Shown: positions 31,319 to 40,087 of the stretch, piece by piece
Layout: every line of letters starts with the position of its first letter
Numbering within the stretch: position 1 is the stretch's first letter
Notes under the pieces: model-generated
Told to the model about the DNA's origin: nothing
What the model saw: only the letters and a program-made list of their open reading frames with translations
The model's database searches: none
Made by a program: the position numbers and the translations under genes
Assembly (NCBI GenBank): GCA_964508975.1
Contig: CAZDVQ010000027.1
Coordinates: forward strand, 1 to 56,169
Source: CAZDVQ01 sp964508975
GTDB lineage: Bacteria; Bacteroidota; Bacteroidia; Chitinophagales; Saprospiraceae
Length of the DNA: 56,169 nt
Direction: 5' to 3'

Positions 31319-32809
31319 ATGAAACCACATTTTAATATCATCGCCATTTTATTTCTCCTTGGTCTGTCCTTGACGGCCAGCGCGCAGAAAAGCAACAAGT
31401 ATTCGGGGGGGGATTGCATCAAAGGCGACTGTTCCGACGGCTTTGGTGTTTTTGTGTTTTCCAATAACGACCGCTATGAAGGCGATTGGAAAGCCGGAAA
31501 AAAACATGGTTACGGTACCTACATCTCTGCTTCTGGACACATTTACAGCGGCATGTACAATAACGATAAACGCAATGGCTACGGCACCTACAAGTGGCCT
31601 GAAGGCGACATGTATATCGGAGAATACGTCAACGACCTTCGCCACGGTCGCGGTGTTTACATCGACGACAAGGGTAATCAGAAGGAAGGCATGTATGTAA
31701 ATGGTGAGTTTGCAGGTGCAGCCAAAGACGATATCGCTATAGCGGAGGCAGAAGCTTTGAAGCAAAAGCAATTCCAGCAACCAGCTATGGTATCGAAAAA
31801 AACACCTAAAATTGATTGGTTGACCCCAGCTTCAGGCTCAGATGAAACCTTATCGAACGAATATTTAGTGAAGGCTTGTGTCGACTCAGAAGTGCCACTA
31901 CTTGAAGCGAAAATATTTGTAAACAACTCTTTACAAGTAGCTAGCCGTGGTTTTTCAGTTGACGAAGAAGGCGATTGTAAAAATGTGGTTGAGCGCAAAA
32001 TACACTTACAGCCAGGCGAAAACAGCATAATCGTGGTGGCTGAAAATGAGCACGGTAAAGCTATTTCTGAGCCTATCAGTGTTTATTTGACAGAAATGCC
32101 TCGCGCCGAAACCTCTAATAAATCGGCTCAGTCTCGTACTGCATTGGTAATCGGAAACGCTACTTACCCCAAGCAGTCTCTCCGCAATTCGGCCAACGAT
32201 GCAGTTTCTATGGCCAACGCCCTTGAAACCATGGGCTTTACCGTTACCTTAATCACGGATGCTACCCAAGTTGACCTCAAAAAGGCAATCCGAACTTTCG
32301 GGAATGAGTTGGTTGAAAAAGGTGGTGTAGGCTTGTTTTACTATGCTGGCCATGGTGTACAATACAACGGCGACAATTACCTCTTGCCCGTTGATGCTGA
32401 AATTATCAAAGAAGGTGACATCGAGTTTGAAGCTGTGAACATCGGCCGCTTACTGGTAGAGATGGACAATGCCAAAAACGATTTGAATATTGTGATTTTG
32501 GATGCTTGTCGCGATAATCCTTACTCTAGCGATTTCCGCTCGTCTAGTACTTCTGGCTTGGCTTCTATATCAAGGGCTCCTACAGGAACCTTCATTGCTT
32601 ATTCTACCTCACCTGGTTCAATCGCTTCAGACGGTGACGGCGATAATGGATTGTATACCCAAGAATTATTGAAGGCTATTAAAACGCCCAACATCCGCAT
32701 CGAAGACGTATTTAAGCAAGTGCGTTCCAATGTTCGCCGCATGTCAAATGGTTCGCAAATCCCTTGGGAGAATTCATCTATTGAAGGTGATTTCTTTTTC
32801 ATCAAATAA
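31319..32809 (+). CDS. Exported caspase-like (C14) peptidase with MORN repeats
   Basis: Predicted periplasmic or surface caspase-family cysteine peptidase. 496 residues in order: signal peptide (to ASAQ), three to four MORN repeats at about 52-130 (YEGDWKAGKKHGYGTY and following), an Ig-like segment around 164-258, and a caspase p20-type domain from about 273. The dyad is intact: H345 in YYAGHGVQ and C397 in LDACRDNP; ALVIGNATYP opens the domain. An export signal on a caspase is notable, since most bacterial metacaspases with known defence roles are cytosolic. It is followed after 11 bases by a papain-type peptidase with a DUF4384-like end, so the two are probably co-transcribed. Confidence 0.92.
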   Translation: MKPHFNIIAILFLLGLSLTASAQKSNKYSGGDCIKGDCSDGFGVFVFSNNDRYEGDWKAGKKHGYGTYISASGHIYSGMYNNDKRNGYGTYKWPEGDMYIGEYVNDLRHGRGVYIDDKGNQKEGMYVNGEFAGAAKDDIAIAEAEALKQKQFQQPAMVSKKTPKIDWLTPASGSDETLSNEYLVKACVDSEVPLLEAKIFVNNSLQVASRGFSVDEEGDCKNVVERKIHLQPGENSIIVVAENEHGKAISEPISVYLTEMPRAETSNKSAQSRTALVIGNATYPKQSLRNSANDAVSMANALETMGFTVTLITDATQVDLKKAIRTFGNELVEKGGVGLFYYAGHGVQYNGDNYLLPVDAEIIKEGDIEFEAVNIGRLLVEMDNAKNDLNIVILDACRDNPYSSDFRSSSTSGLASISRAPTGTFIAYSTSPGSIASDGDGDNGLYTQELLKAIKTPNIRIEDVFKQVRSNVRRMSNGSQIPWENSSIEGDFFFIK

Positions 32810-32820
32810 ATTCTACCTAC

Positions 32821-34242
32821 ATGAAGCGTTTATTCTCGGTAGTTATCCTTAGCGTTTGGTCGCTTGTTGCATTACATGCTCAAACAGTATTCCCTACGGG
32901 ATGCGCTTTTGATGAGTCTGTTAAAGACCAGGTGCCGATGGCCCCTATGCAATTGTCGCGTAATTATCAAGCATTACCTGAACAGGTAAGCTTACGCCCA
33001 TACTGCCCTAGCCCCAAAAGCCAAGCTCCTTACAATACTTGCGTTGGCTGGGCAACAGCCTACGCTGGCCGTAGTATTCTGGAGGCAGTTGCTACAGGAA
33101 ATACTGACCGTAAATCTATCGATGAGAAAGCTTTTTCTCCATCATATGTTTACAACCAAATCCGGGTGGAAGAGTCGTGCCAGTCGTCTGCATACCTCCA
33201 CAAGGCTGGCGAGGTTTTAATGAATCAAGGCTGCGCCCGCATGGACGACTTCCCCTTCGACTGCGAGAGCGTTGTAGACGAAGATGCCATGAAACTCGCC
33301 GCATCGTTCCGCATCAATGCTTTTTTAGCCCTAGCTCCTTACCGCGAGTTTGGCCAAAACGAGATAGACCGCATCAAGAAAAGCATCTCACAGCAACACC
33401 CCGTCGCTATCGCTTTTCAATGCTATGGCTCGTTCATGGATTTAGGCTCAGATGGTATCTGGAAAGGTGTTGTAGCCGATGACCCATATCATGGCCACCA
33501 CGCAATGGTCGTAATTGGTTACGACGAGGCTGTAAATGGTGGTTCTTTTGAAATCATGAACAGCTGGGGTGCCCGCTGGGGCGACAAAGGCTTCGCATGG
33601 GTGAGCTATGCCGACATGATGAAGTACTGTGAAGCTGCCTATGAACTTGCCGGAGAATTTGAAGCCAACAACGTTAACTCAAACCAACCGAGTGCAGCAG
33701 GCCGTGATTATAAATTATCTGGTGCCATCCGTTTAACTACAGATACAGGTGAAGACATGCCAGCTGATCTTGATCGTAAAGCTGGTACTTACCGCATGCG
33801 CAGGCCTTACAAATCAGGCACACGCTTCCGTATCTATGTAGCCAATGACGGTCCCGCCTTTGTATATGTACTTGGTGCCGACATGACCCAGAGCACTTTC
33901 CCCTTGTTTCCATACAAGGAGGGTATTTCAGCTGCTTTGACCTACAGTGAAAACGAGATCGCCTTGCCAAGCGAAAATGCTTATATCAAAATGGATAATA
34001 CCGTGGGCACAGATTATATTTGTGTACTGTACGCTAAAAAACCAATTGATATCGAAGGCTTGCGTAAGCAAATCGAAGCCGCTGAAGGTACTTTCCAACA
34101 GAAACTCCAGTCTGCCCTTGGCGAACGTTTTAGCGGAGAGAATTTCATCAACTACGAACGTGGCGGTATCGTAGGCTTCTCAGCAGCCGCACGCCAAAAC
34201 GATGTGGTGCCTGTACTTATCGAAATAGAGCACACTAAATAA
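32821..34242 (+). CDS. Exported papain-like (C1) peptidase with DUF4384-like C-terminal domain
   Basis: 473 residues with a signal peptide (to LHAQ). The papain triad is complete: Q68 (oxyanion hole) and C74 in APYNTCVGWATAYA with papain's six-residue spacing, H227 in GHHAMVVIGYDE, N247 in NSWGARWGDKGF. After about residue 300 comes a beta-rich region (GTRFRIYVANDGPAFVYVLG ... YICVLYAKKPI) that looks like DUF4384, a domain I know mainly fused to caspase-family peptidases. Here caspase and DUF4384 are split over two adjacent genes 11 bases apart, with papain taking the second position. There is no obvious propeptide, and the substrate is unknown. Confidence 0.9.
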   Translation: MKRLFSVVILSVWSLVALHAQTVFPTGCAFDESVKDQVPMAPMQLSRNYQALPEQVSLRPYCPSPKSQAPYNTCVGWATAYAGRSILEAVATGNTDRKSIDEKAFSPSYVYNQIRVEESCQSSAYLHKAGEVLMNQGCARMDDFPFDCESVVDEDAMKLAASFRINAFLALAPYREFGQNEIDRIKKSISQQHPVAIAFQCYGSFMDLGSDGIWKGVVADDPYHGHHAMVVIGYDEAVNGGSFEIMNSWGARWGDKGFAWVSYADMMKYCEAAYELAGEFEANNVNSNQPSAAGRDYKLSGAIRLTTDTGEDMPADLDRKAGTYRMRRPYKSGTRFRIYVANDGPAFVYVLGADMTQSTFPLFPYKEGISAALTYSENEIALPSENAYIKMDNTVGTDYICVLYAKKPIDIEGLRKQIEAAEGTFQQKLQSALGERFSGENFINYERGGIVGFSAAARQNDVVPVLIEIEHTK

Positions 34243-34265
34243 ACCTGCCTCAGCTAGCAGTGCAA

Positions 34266-34304
34266 TAAAAAAGCGTCCCGAATTTTGGTTCGGGACGCTT
34301 TTTT
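34266..34304. terminator. Bidirectional rho-independent terminator
   Basis: GCGTCCCGAA (34273-34282) pairs with TTCGGGACGC (34289-34298), with an A-run before and a T-run after. It serves the plus-strand peptidase pair and the minus-strand ribBA-gpx pair. Confidence 0.92.
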
Positions 34305-34345
34305 ATTACCATTGCTCGCTAAGGTGGTGTTGCTTTAACCCATCG

Positions 34346-34843
34346 CTATTGGGCCAACAATTCCTCAATTTTTTTCTGCACACGGCTAGCTGTAGGCTTG
34401 GTAAAGGGGTAGTAGTAAGTTACAAAATTGCCGTTCTTGTCGATGATATACTTTGTAAAGTTCCAACGAGGTTGTGCACTGTGTGATCCATTTTCTTTCT
34501 TGTTGGCAAAGAATCGGAATAACGGTGTTGCATTGGCGCCTTTCACTTCTACCTTGTCAAAGATAGGGTAATGTGCTTGGTAATTAATCATGCAAAACTG
34601 TTCGATCTCTTGGCCGTTGAGGGGTTCTTGTGCCCCAAAATCGTTTGAGGGGAAGGCTAAAATTTCAAATCCCTTTTCGTGGTATTTGGCATACAACTCT
34701 TCTAAGTCAGTGAGCTGCGGCGTGAAACCACACTTTGAGGCAGTATTTACAATCATCAGCACCTTGCCTTTGTAGTCCTCTAGCGATACTTCCTCGCCCT
34801 TGATGTTCTTCACCTTAAACTGGTGTACACTTTTATTATCCAT
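34346..34843 (-). CDS. Glutathione peroxidase-family thiol peroxidase (cytosolic)
   Basis: 165-residue peroxidase without a signal peptide. Catalytic Cys at 38 in SKCGFTPQL, Gln in FGAQEP, a second Cys in EQFCMINY and Trp in RWNFTKY complete the Gpx site. It is the cytosolic counterpart of the exported paralogue at 1943-2497. It begins 14 bases after ribBA, so it is probably in the same transcript; both make or protect redox chemistry, but a functional link is speculative. Confidence 0.94.
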   Translation of the reverse strand: MDNKSVHQFKVKNIKGEEVSLEDYKGKVLMIVNTASKCGFTPQLTDLEELYAKYHEKGFEILAFPSNDFGAQEPLNGQEIEQFCMINYQAHYPIFDKVEVKGANATPLFRFFANKKENGSHSAQPRWNFTKYIIDKNGNFVTYYYPFTKPTASRVQKKIEELLAQ

Positions 34844-34858
34844 GTTGCAGATTAGTTA

Positions 34859-36082
34859 TTAAGCGTGATTGCCCAAAATTTCATGACCCATTTTGTCGCG
34901 TTTAGTTTCCAAGTAACGGGCATTGTGCTCATTTGGTTCAATCTCTATGCCTACGTTGTCAACTATTTCAAGGCCGTAACCTATCAAGCCGATACGCTTT
35001 TTTGGGTTGTTCGAAATCAATCGGATTTTAGAAATACCTAGGTCGCGTAAAATTTGGGCACCGATACCATAATCGCGCTCATCCATTCTGAAGCCTAGTT
35101 TGTGGTTGGCTTCAACGGTATCTAAGCCTTCCTCTTGTAGTTTGTAGGTTTTCAACTTGTTGAGCAAGCCGATGCCACGGCCTTCTTGGCGCATGTACAG
35201 CACCACACCTTTCCCTTCGGCTTCAACCATTTGCATGGCTCGGTGTAGCTGGTCGCCGCAATCGCAACGCATGGAGCCCAAGATATCGCCTGTTTCACAG
35301 GAAGAGTGCACGCGAACCAACACCGGCTCGTCTTTGGTCCAATCCCCTTTTTTCAAGGCTAGGTGTATTTCACCGGTGGTAATCTGGCGGAATGCAATCA
35401 ACTCGAAATTACCGTATTGGGTTGGCATGTGTACCTCTTCCTCGCGCTGTACAAGACGCTCGTTGTCCATACGGTAGGCTACAAGATCCTTAATCGAGAT
35501 GATTTTAAGGTCGTGCTCGGCCGCTACTTTCACTAGGTCAGGCATACGGGCCATCGAGCCATCTTCGTTCAAAATTTCTACAAGAACACCGGCGGGATAT
35601 AAACCCGATAAACGAGCCAAGTCAACAGCGGCTTCGGTATGGCCCGTACGGCGTAGTACACCGCCTTTTTTGGCCCTGAGCGGGAATATGTGGCCTGGGC
35701 GTGCATAATCGCTTGCCTTGGTCTCGGGGTCAATTAGTTTCTGTATGCCTACGGCGCGGTCGTAAGCCGAAATACCCGTGCTACAACCAAATCCGAGTAA
35801 GTCAATCGACACGGTGAACGCCGTTTCATGCAACGCGGTGTTGTCGCTCACCATAGGGAAAAGCTCCAGCTCGTCACAACGCTCCTCGATGAGTGGAGCG
35901 CAAATCAAGCCACGACCGTAGCGAGCCATGAAGTTGATGATTTCGGGCGTTACGGTCTCGGCAGCGCAGATAAAATCGCCTTCATTCTCGCGATCCTCGT
36001 CGTCAACAACTATAATAACTTTGCCCGCTTTAATGTCGGCCAGGGCTTCGGCGATGGTATTCAACTTGAAATGTTCGTCCAT
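34859..36082 (-). CDS. ribBA: Bifunctional DHBP synthase / GTP cyclohydrolase II
   Basis: First committed steps of riboflavin synthesis from both branches. 407 residues. The N-terminal RibB half has DDEDRENEGD (27-36), the acidic Mg2+ loop, RPGHIFPLRA (128-137) and HTEAAVDL (148-155). The C-terminal RibA half has the zinc Cys C262, C273 and C275 (SSCETGDILGSMRCDCGDQL) and QEGRGIGL. Both active sites look intact, so it should be truly bifunctional. No FMN riboswitch is visible: the upstream 200 bases are R1 repeat. Downstream partner is gpx. Confidence 0.96.
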   Translation of the reverse strand: MDEHFKLNTIAEALADIKAGKVIIVVDDEDRENEGDFICAAETVTPEIINFMARYGRGLICAPLIEERCDELELFPMVSDNTALHETAFTVSIDLLGFGCSTGISAYDRAVGIQKLIDPETKASDYARPGHIFPLRAKKGGVLRRTGHTEAAVDLARLSGLYPAGVLVEILNEDGSMARMPDLVKVAAEHDLKIISIKDLVAYRMDNERLVQREEEVHMPTQYGNFELIAFRQITTGEIHLALKKGDWTKDEPVLVRVHSSCETGDILGSMRCDCGDQLHRAMQMVEAEGKGVVLYMRQEGRGIGLLNKLKTYKLQEEGLDTVEANHKLGFRMDERDYGIGAQILRDLGISKIRLISNNPKKRIGLIGYGLEIVDNVGIEIEPNEHNARYLETKRDKMGHEILGNHA

Positions 36083-36115
36083 GGTGTGGATGGGGTAGAA
36101 AAAATGTGGTTATGA

Positions 36116-36285
36116 TTTTTTAGGGCACCTCCCCGCGTGTACACGCGGGGCCGCTACGCTACGCAGCTCGCTGTCGCTCGGCCCTGCGCCGCCCTTTTAT
36201 TGCGGGAGACATTTCTTGAAACGGCTCTACATGGGGCGGCTTGGTCTGGCGCGTTGCGCCACCGCTTCGCATCGCTGGTGCGGGG
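36116..36285 (+). repeat. R1 mosaic GC-rich intergenic repeat (copy 10)
   Basis: TTTTTTAGGGCACC, a CCCCGCGTGTACACGCGGGG hairpin, CGCTACGCTACGCAGCTCGC, TGTCGCTCGGCCCTG, a 49-base insertion (36187-36235), then TTGGTCTGGCGCGTTGCGCC and GCATCGCTGGTGCGGG. It fills the gap between ribBA and lpdA. Confidence 0.85.
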
Positions 36286-36287
36286 GC

Positions 36288-37691
36288 TTACACGTGTAGG
36301 GCACGGTCACCAGTAGCGGCCAAGGCTGCCTCTTTCAGCGCCTCGGTAAAGGTGGGGTGCGCATGGCTAATACGCGAGATGTCCTCGGCAGAGGCGCGGA
36401 ATTCCATGGCAACCACGGCTTCGGCAATCACGTCGGCCACGCGTGGACCAACCATGTGAACGCCTAGTATTTCGTCGGTTTCCTTGTGGGCTAATACTTT
36501 AATCATGCCGTCAGTATCCATGCTGGCACGGGCACGGCCCAATGCCTTGAATGGGAATTTACCTGCTTTGTAAGGGATACCCTCGGCTTTGAGTTGCTCT
36601 TCTGTTTTACCTACTGATGCCACTTCTGGCCAGGTATACACCACGCCCGGGATGAGGTTATAATCGATATGTGGCTTCTGACCAGCAATAGTCTCTGCCA
36701 CGAATACACCTTCTTCCTCAGCTTTGTGGGCCAACATAGCACCTGCAACTACATCACCGATGGCGTAAATGCCTGGTATAGTGGTTTCAAGGTGGTGGTT
36801 AGTCGGGATGCGACCTTTATCATCTAGGCTTAGACCAATGTTTTCAAGGCCTAGGCTATCGGTGTAAGGACGGCGACCAATGGCCACGAGGCAGTAATCG
36901 GCCTTGAGTTCAACAGTCTCGTTGTTGAGTTGGTTTTCAGCGGTAACGGTTACGCCCTTGGCTGTGGCTTTAACGCCTTTAACCATGTGCTTGAAGTAAA
37001 AATTCATACCCAATTTCTTGAGGGAACGGGTAAGTTCTTTGCTACAATCGCCATCCATGGTAGCAATGGCACGGTCGGCAAATTCAACCACGTCAACCTC
37101 AGTACCGAGGCGAGCATACACGGAACCTAGCTCCAGACCGATAACACCAGCACCAATGACAATCATGCGTTTGGGTACCTCGGTGATGTTAAGCGCCTCG
37201 GTACTGGTAATCACGCGTTTTTTATCGTAGTTGAAAACCGCTGGTGTAATTGGTTTCGAGCCAGTGGCTATGATAACCTTCTCGGTGCTAATTTGTTCAG
37301 CAGAACCGTCGGTCTTGGTTATTTTAATGGTGTTTTTATCCACGAACGAGCCGTGGCCATGGAACACATCTACTTTATTCTTCTTCATCAAGAACTTGAT
37401 ACCCTCGCAGGTTTGCGAAACAACCTCGTTCTTACGGCCAATCATCTGTACCATGTCAACCTTCAAGTTGCTGAGCTGGATGCCGTGCGTCGCAAACTGG
37501 TGCTGCGCCTGGTGGAAATGCTCGCTAGAGTCGAGCAATGCTTTTGAAGGAATACAGCCCACGTTGAGGCAAGTACCCCCCAGGGTGTTGTATTTTTCAA
37601 TAATGGCTACCTTCATGCCGAGTTGGGCAGCGCGAATTGCGGCGACGTAACCGCCAGGACCTGAACCGATGATGGTTAACTGGTAAGACAT
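36288..37691 (-). CDS. lpdA: Dihydrolipoyl dehydrogenase
   Basis: E3 component of the 2-oxoacid dehydrogenase complexes (and possibly glycine cleavage); reoxidises dihydrolipoyl groups with FAD and NAD+. 467 residues. FAD motif IIGSGPGGYVAA at the N terminus, redox-active C41 and C46 in GGTCLNVGCIPSK, NAD motif GAGVIGLELG, and the His-Glu pair in HAHPTFTEAL. ATG at 37691 chosen at the family start; the frame upstream is a heptamer array. E1 and E2 genes are not in the window. Confidence 0.96.
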   Translation of the reverse strand: MSYQLTIIGSGPGGYVAAIRAAQLGMKVAIIEKYNTLGGTCLNVGCIPSKALLDSSEHFHQAQHQFATHGIQLSNLKVDMVQMIGRKNEVVSQTCEGIKFLMKKNKVDVFHGHGSFVDKNTIKITKTDGSAEQISTEKVIIATGSKPITPAVFNYDKKRVITSTEALNITEVPKRMIVIGAGVIGLELGSVYARLGTEVDVVEFADRAIATMDGDCSKELTRSLKKLGMNFYFKHMVKGVKATAKGVTVTAENQLNNETVELKADYCLVAIGRRPYTDSLGLENIGLSLDDKGRIPTNHHLETTIPGIYAIGDVVAGAMLAHKAEEEGVFVAETIAGQKPHIDYNLIPGVVYTWPEVASVGKTEEQLKAEGIPYKAGKFPFKALGRARASMDTDGMIKVLAHKETDEILGVHMVGPRVADVIAEAVVAMEFRASAEDISRISHAHPTFTEALKEAALAATGDRALHV

Positions 37692-37708
37692 GGTATAACG
37701 GATATTTA

Positions 37709-37743
37709 AACTATGAACAATGAAAGATGAACAATGAACTGGC
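37709..37743. repeat. Heptamer array H6 upstream of lpdA
   Basis: AACTATG, AACAATG, AAAGATG, AACAATG, AACTGGC, period 7. The same AACAATG unit is used in H8 and, inverted, in H9. Confidence 0.7.
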
Positions 37744-37819
37744 TTTGCCAAAGCGACGGGATAATCTTCAGGGGCAAACGCTAAAATTCACGCACATCCT
37801 TACAACACTTTTGCAGCTG

Positions 37820-37827
37820 CAAAGTTA
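37820..37827 (-). promoter_or_regulatory. Possible -7 box of lpdA
   Basis: Minus-strand TAACTTTG, about 130 bases before the ATG; the following GCAGCTGC is a short palindrome. No -33 box seen. If real, heptamer array H6 lies in the lpdA leader. Confidence 0.45.
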
Positions 37828-37954
37828 GGAAATATACATGGCTAAGCGCATATTTTTAGTGGCTATATTCCATCAAAGCTACGTCACGGCACTATCTGTA
37901 TGCCGTTTCGGGTGTATGGCTATAGTTGTCTCACCATCAGCATATTACATAATC

Positions 37955-38016
37955 CACTTTGAATTTTCAGTACGTTCACTTTGAATTTTCAGTACTTTCT
38001 CTTTGGATTTTACACC
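37955..38016. repeat. 22-bp tandem repeat
   Basis: Two almost identical 22-base units, both containing CACTTTGAATTTTCAGTAC (37955-37976 and 37977-37998), followed by a degenerate CTCTTTGGATTTTACACC. It lies just after the stop of the YD-repeat gene on the minus strand. I do not recognise it. Confidence 0.75.
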
Positions 38017-38019
38017 AAA

Positions 38020-39921
38020 TCAGTCGTAATATTCATATAGGTAAAGCTGGCGGGTCTCGGGTGTAGGGGCAATATTTTCTATTAAAACCAAGCGGCCATT
38101 TTTGTACGTATATTGCTCCTTGGCACTCATCGCACCGTTGTGGCCATAGCGGTAAATCATCGTTATTTGGCCTTCCGAGTTATACTCAAAATGATTTTCA
38201 TGATGCATCAGCTTGGGACTGCCCCAATCGTGCCATTCTTTTATTTTACGGCCCGCTGCATAGGTGTAATAATCATTTTCGCTGTTACCGCCGGCGTAGC
38301 GCACGGTGTGTTGTGTAGTATCGCCCGCCGTGTTGATGTGCCAAACCTCGTGGTGCGTACCATTGTAATCCATGTAAAATTGCACGGAGTCAATGCCTGG
38401 CTTGCTCGTACGCTGGCTAAACAACTCGGTAAAACGATACTGGCCCGATGGCAGTCGCTCGTAATGCGCACGCATGATACCCTGCGCATCGGTATCTAAA
38501 ATGCTGGTCCATTGCCCTTTGGCGTCTAACTCGATGTCGCGGGTTAATTCCAAGGTATCCCTATAATTGCTCAGGCTCAGGCGTTCGCGTTGTTTGTGCG
38601 GCGATTGACTTATCGTGCTTTTCGACAACAGGTAAACACCGCAATGTGGGCCCCAGTCAATGCCAATATCGGTCCTGCCCAATGTTTGCGTACACGATAA
38701 TACGAAAGGCTCCTCGTTCAGCAGCCTTTGATGGTAGGTTTGTACCCCATCAAAAATAATGTAAGTGGTATCGTAGTCTGATTTTTTGACGTACCTCGGT
38801 TTCTGTCCATAGTTGAAAATATCCGCTTGTAAGGCCGCGGGCTTCACCACCATTTGGCTTACACATTGGCCATTGGCATCGTAGGTATAATCAACTTGTT
38901 GCCTAAAATCTTTTTCCTGCATGTACCTGAACCAGCGGCGTGTCAAGCGTTCATTGGCATCGTACCAGTACTTTTCGCTACTGTACAGGGTATCTTTATA
39001 GTAGCTGTTTTGCGATTCGAGCAAACCTTGTTTATTGTAGCTCAAAACAGTTTTTTTTCCAGCCGAACCTTGCTGTTTGGAGATGGTGGTCACCAACAAA
39101 TTTTTATCGTTGTACAAGTTTTCGTAAAAGTTATCGTTCCCTTTTCCCGATACTACATAACGCCGGGTATGTAATTGCCCTAGGGCGTTAAAGGTTTTGT
39201 ATTCTTGGCTTGCCGAGCCGCCATTATTGGTGCTTTCATACTTTATTTCTAGGCTACCATCGGGTTTATAGGTATATCGTTTACTAGATGAACTATGCGA
39301 AAACCAATAAACTTCCTCCACCGTTCGGCCTTTTGAGTCGTATTTGAACGAGTATATTCCCACCGTATCCTTCCCGTTGCCTCTAAGTGTAAGCTGTTGT
39401 TCCACTTTGCCCTGCGCATTGTATTTGTATTTAATCAGGTGTTGCCTGCTCGAATCGGGGTAAAAACGTTGTTCTTCAACCAGCCGGCCCTTGGCGTCGT
39501 ATTGTTTGGTATCATGATAAACCGGCCTATTTTCCTGTACGTGAAAGTTGCCAGTTTCTTGTCCTAAGCTGTTGTACAACAAGGTATAAACGCCCCGTAT
39601 ATAGCTGCTCCCCGTGTAATAAATGGTTTTTTCAACTTGCCCACGGGCGTTGCGCTGATACACGGTCCGGTAAGAGGCGCTATCGGCAGAGAGTGATTGT
39701 TCTTCAATCAGCCGACCGTTAGTATCAAAAAATTGCCGTTGAATGGCCATGCCGAGTAGCCCGTTTTTCAGGTCTAGGTCCGATTGCGTATATACGGTAC
39801 GCGATTTAACCCTTGCCTTTTTTAGCATGGGCACCTCAGTGGTGTCAAACACCTGGGCGAGTGTATGTTGCGATGCCATTAAGACCAAGGTCAGCAGTAG
39901 GGTGCGGTATATGTGTTTCAT
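38020..39921 (-). CDS. Exported protein with YD/RHS-like repeats
   Basis: 633-residue protein with a signal peptide (MKHIYRTLLLTLVLM to TLAQ). Most of it is built from irregular repeats of about 20-25 residues of the form Y-x-Y-D/N-x-x-G-x, such as KYKYNAQGKVEQQLTLRG, YSFKYDSKGRTVEEV, YWYDANERLTRRWF, TYDANGQCVSQMVV, which are YD/RHS-type beta repeats. There is no RHS core motif or C-terminal toxin domain and no neighbouring immunity gene, so I read it as a surface beta-solenoid of unknown role. ATG at 39921 opens the signal peptide. Confidence 0.75.
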   Translation of the reverse strand: MKHIYRTLLLTLVLMASQHTLAQVFDTTEVPMLKKARVKSRTVYTQSDLDLKNGLLGMAIQRQFFDTNGRLIEEQSLSADSASYRTVYQRNARGQVEKTIYYTGSSYIRGVYTLLYNSLGQETGNFHVQENRPVYHDTKQYDAKGRLVEEQRFYPDSSRQHLIKYKYNAQGKVEQQLTLRGNGKDTVGIYSFKYDSKGRTVEEVYWFSHSSSSKRYTYKPDGSLEIKYESTNNGGSASQEYKTFNALGQLHTRRYVVSGKGNDNFYENLYNDKNLLVTTISKQQGSAGKKTVLSYNKQGLLESQNSYYKDTLYSSEKYWYDANERLTRRWFRYMQEKDFRQQVDYTYDANGQCVSQMVVKPAALQADIFNYGQKPRYVKKSDYDTTYIIFDGVQTYHQRLLNEEPFVLSCTQTLGRTDIGIDWGPHCGVYLLSKSTISQSPHKQRERLSLSNYRDTLELTRDIELDAKGQWTSILDTDAQGIMRAHYERLPSGQYRFTELFSQRTSKPGIDSVQFYMDYNGTHHEVWHINTAGDTTQHTVRYAGGNSENDYYTYAAGRKIKEWHDWGSPKLMHHENHFEYNSEGQITMIYRYGHNGAMSAKEQYTYKNGRLVLIENIAPTPETRQLYLYEYYD

Positions 39922-39970
39922 ATAGTAGTGAAGATGCACTAAATCTCCTGCTTGGCGTGTTTTTGACTTT

Positions 39971-40079
39971 TTATTTTTTGGGGCGCGTCGGCCTACGGCC
40001 GTCGGGCTGTGCGCGGCTGCGCGTTGCTTGTCCCTTTGGGAGCGCCTGCGGCGCCCGCTACCATCCCTGGCGCGAATAG
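39971..40079 (+). repeat. R1 mosaic GC-rich intergenic repeat (copy 11)
   Basis: TTTTTTGGGGCGCGTCGGCC, then TACGGCCGTCGGGC, TGCGCGGCTGCGCG, TTGCTTGTCCC, GGAGCGCC, TGCGGCGCCCGCTACC and CTGGCGCG. Same subtype as copy 5. Confidence 0.85.
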
Positions 40080-40087
40080 TGCAGGGT

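Noticed and set aside
36083..36287. FMN riboswitch upstream of ribBA
   Set aside because: The spacer is taken up by an R1 repeat; no RFN-element conserved blocks are seen.
38020..39921. YD-repeat protein as a polymorphic RHS toxin
   Set aside because: No RHS core motif, no variable toxin tail and no immunity gene beside it.
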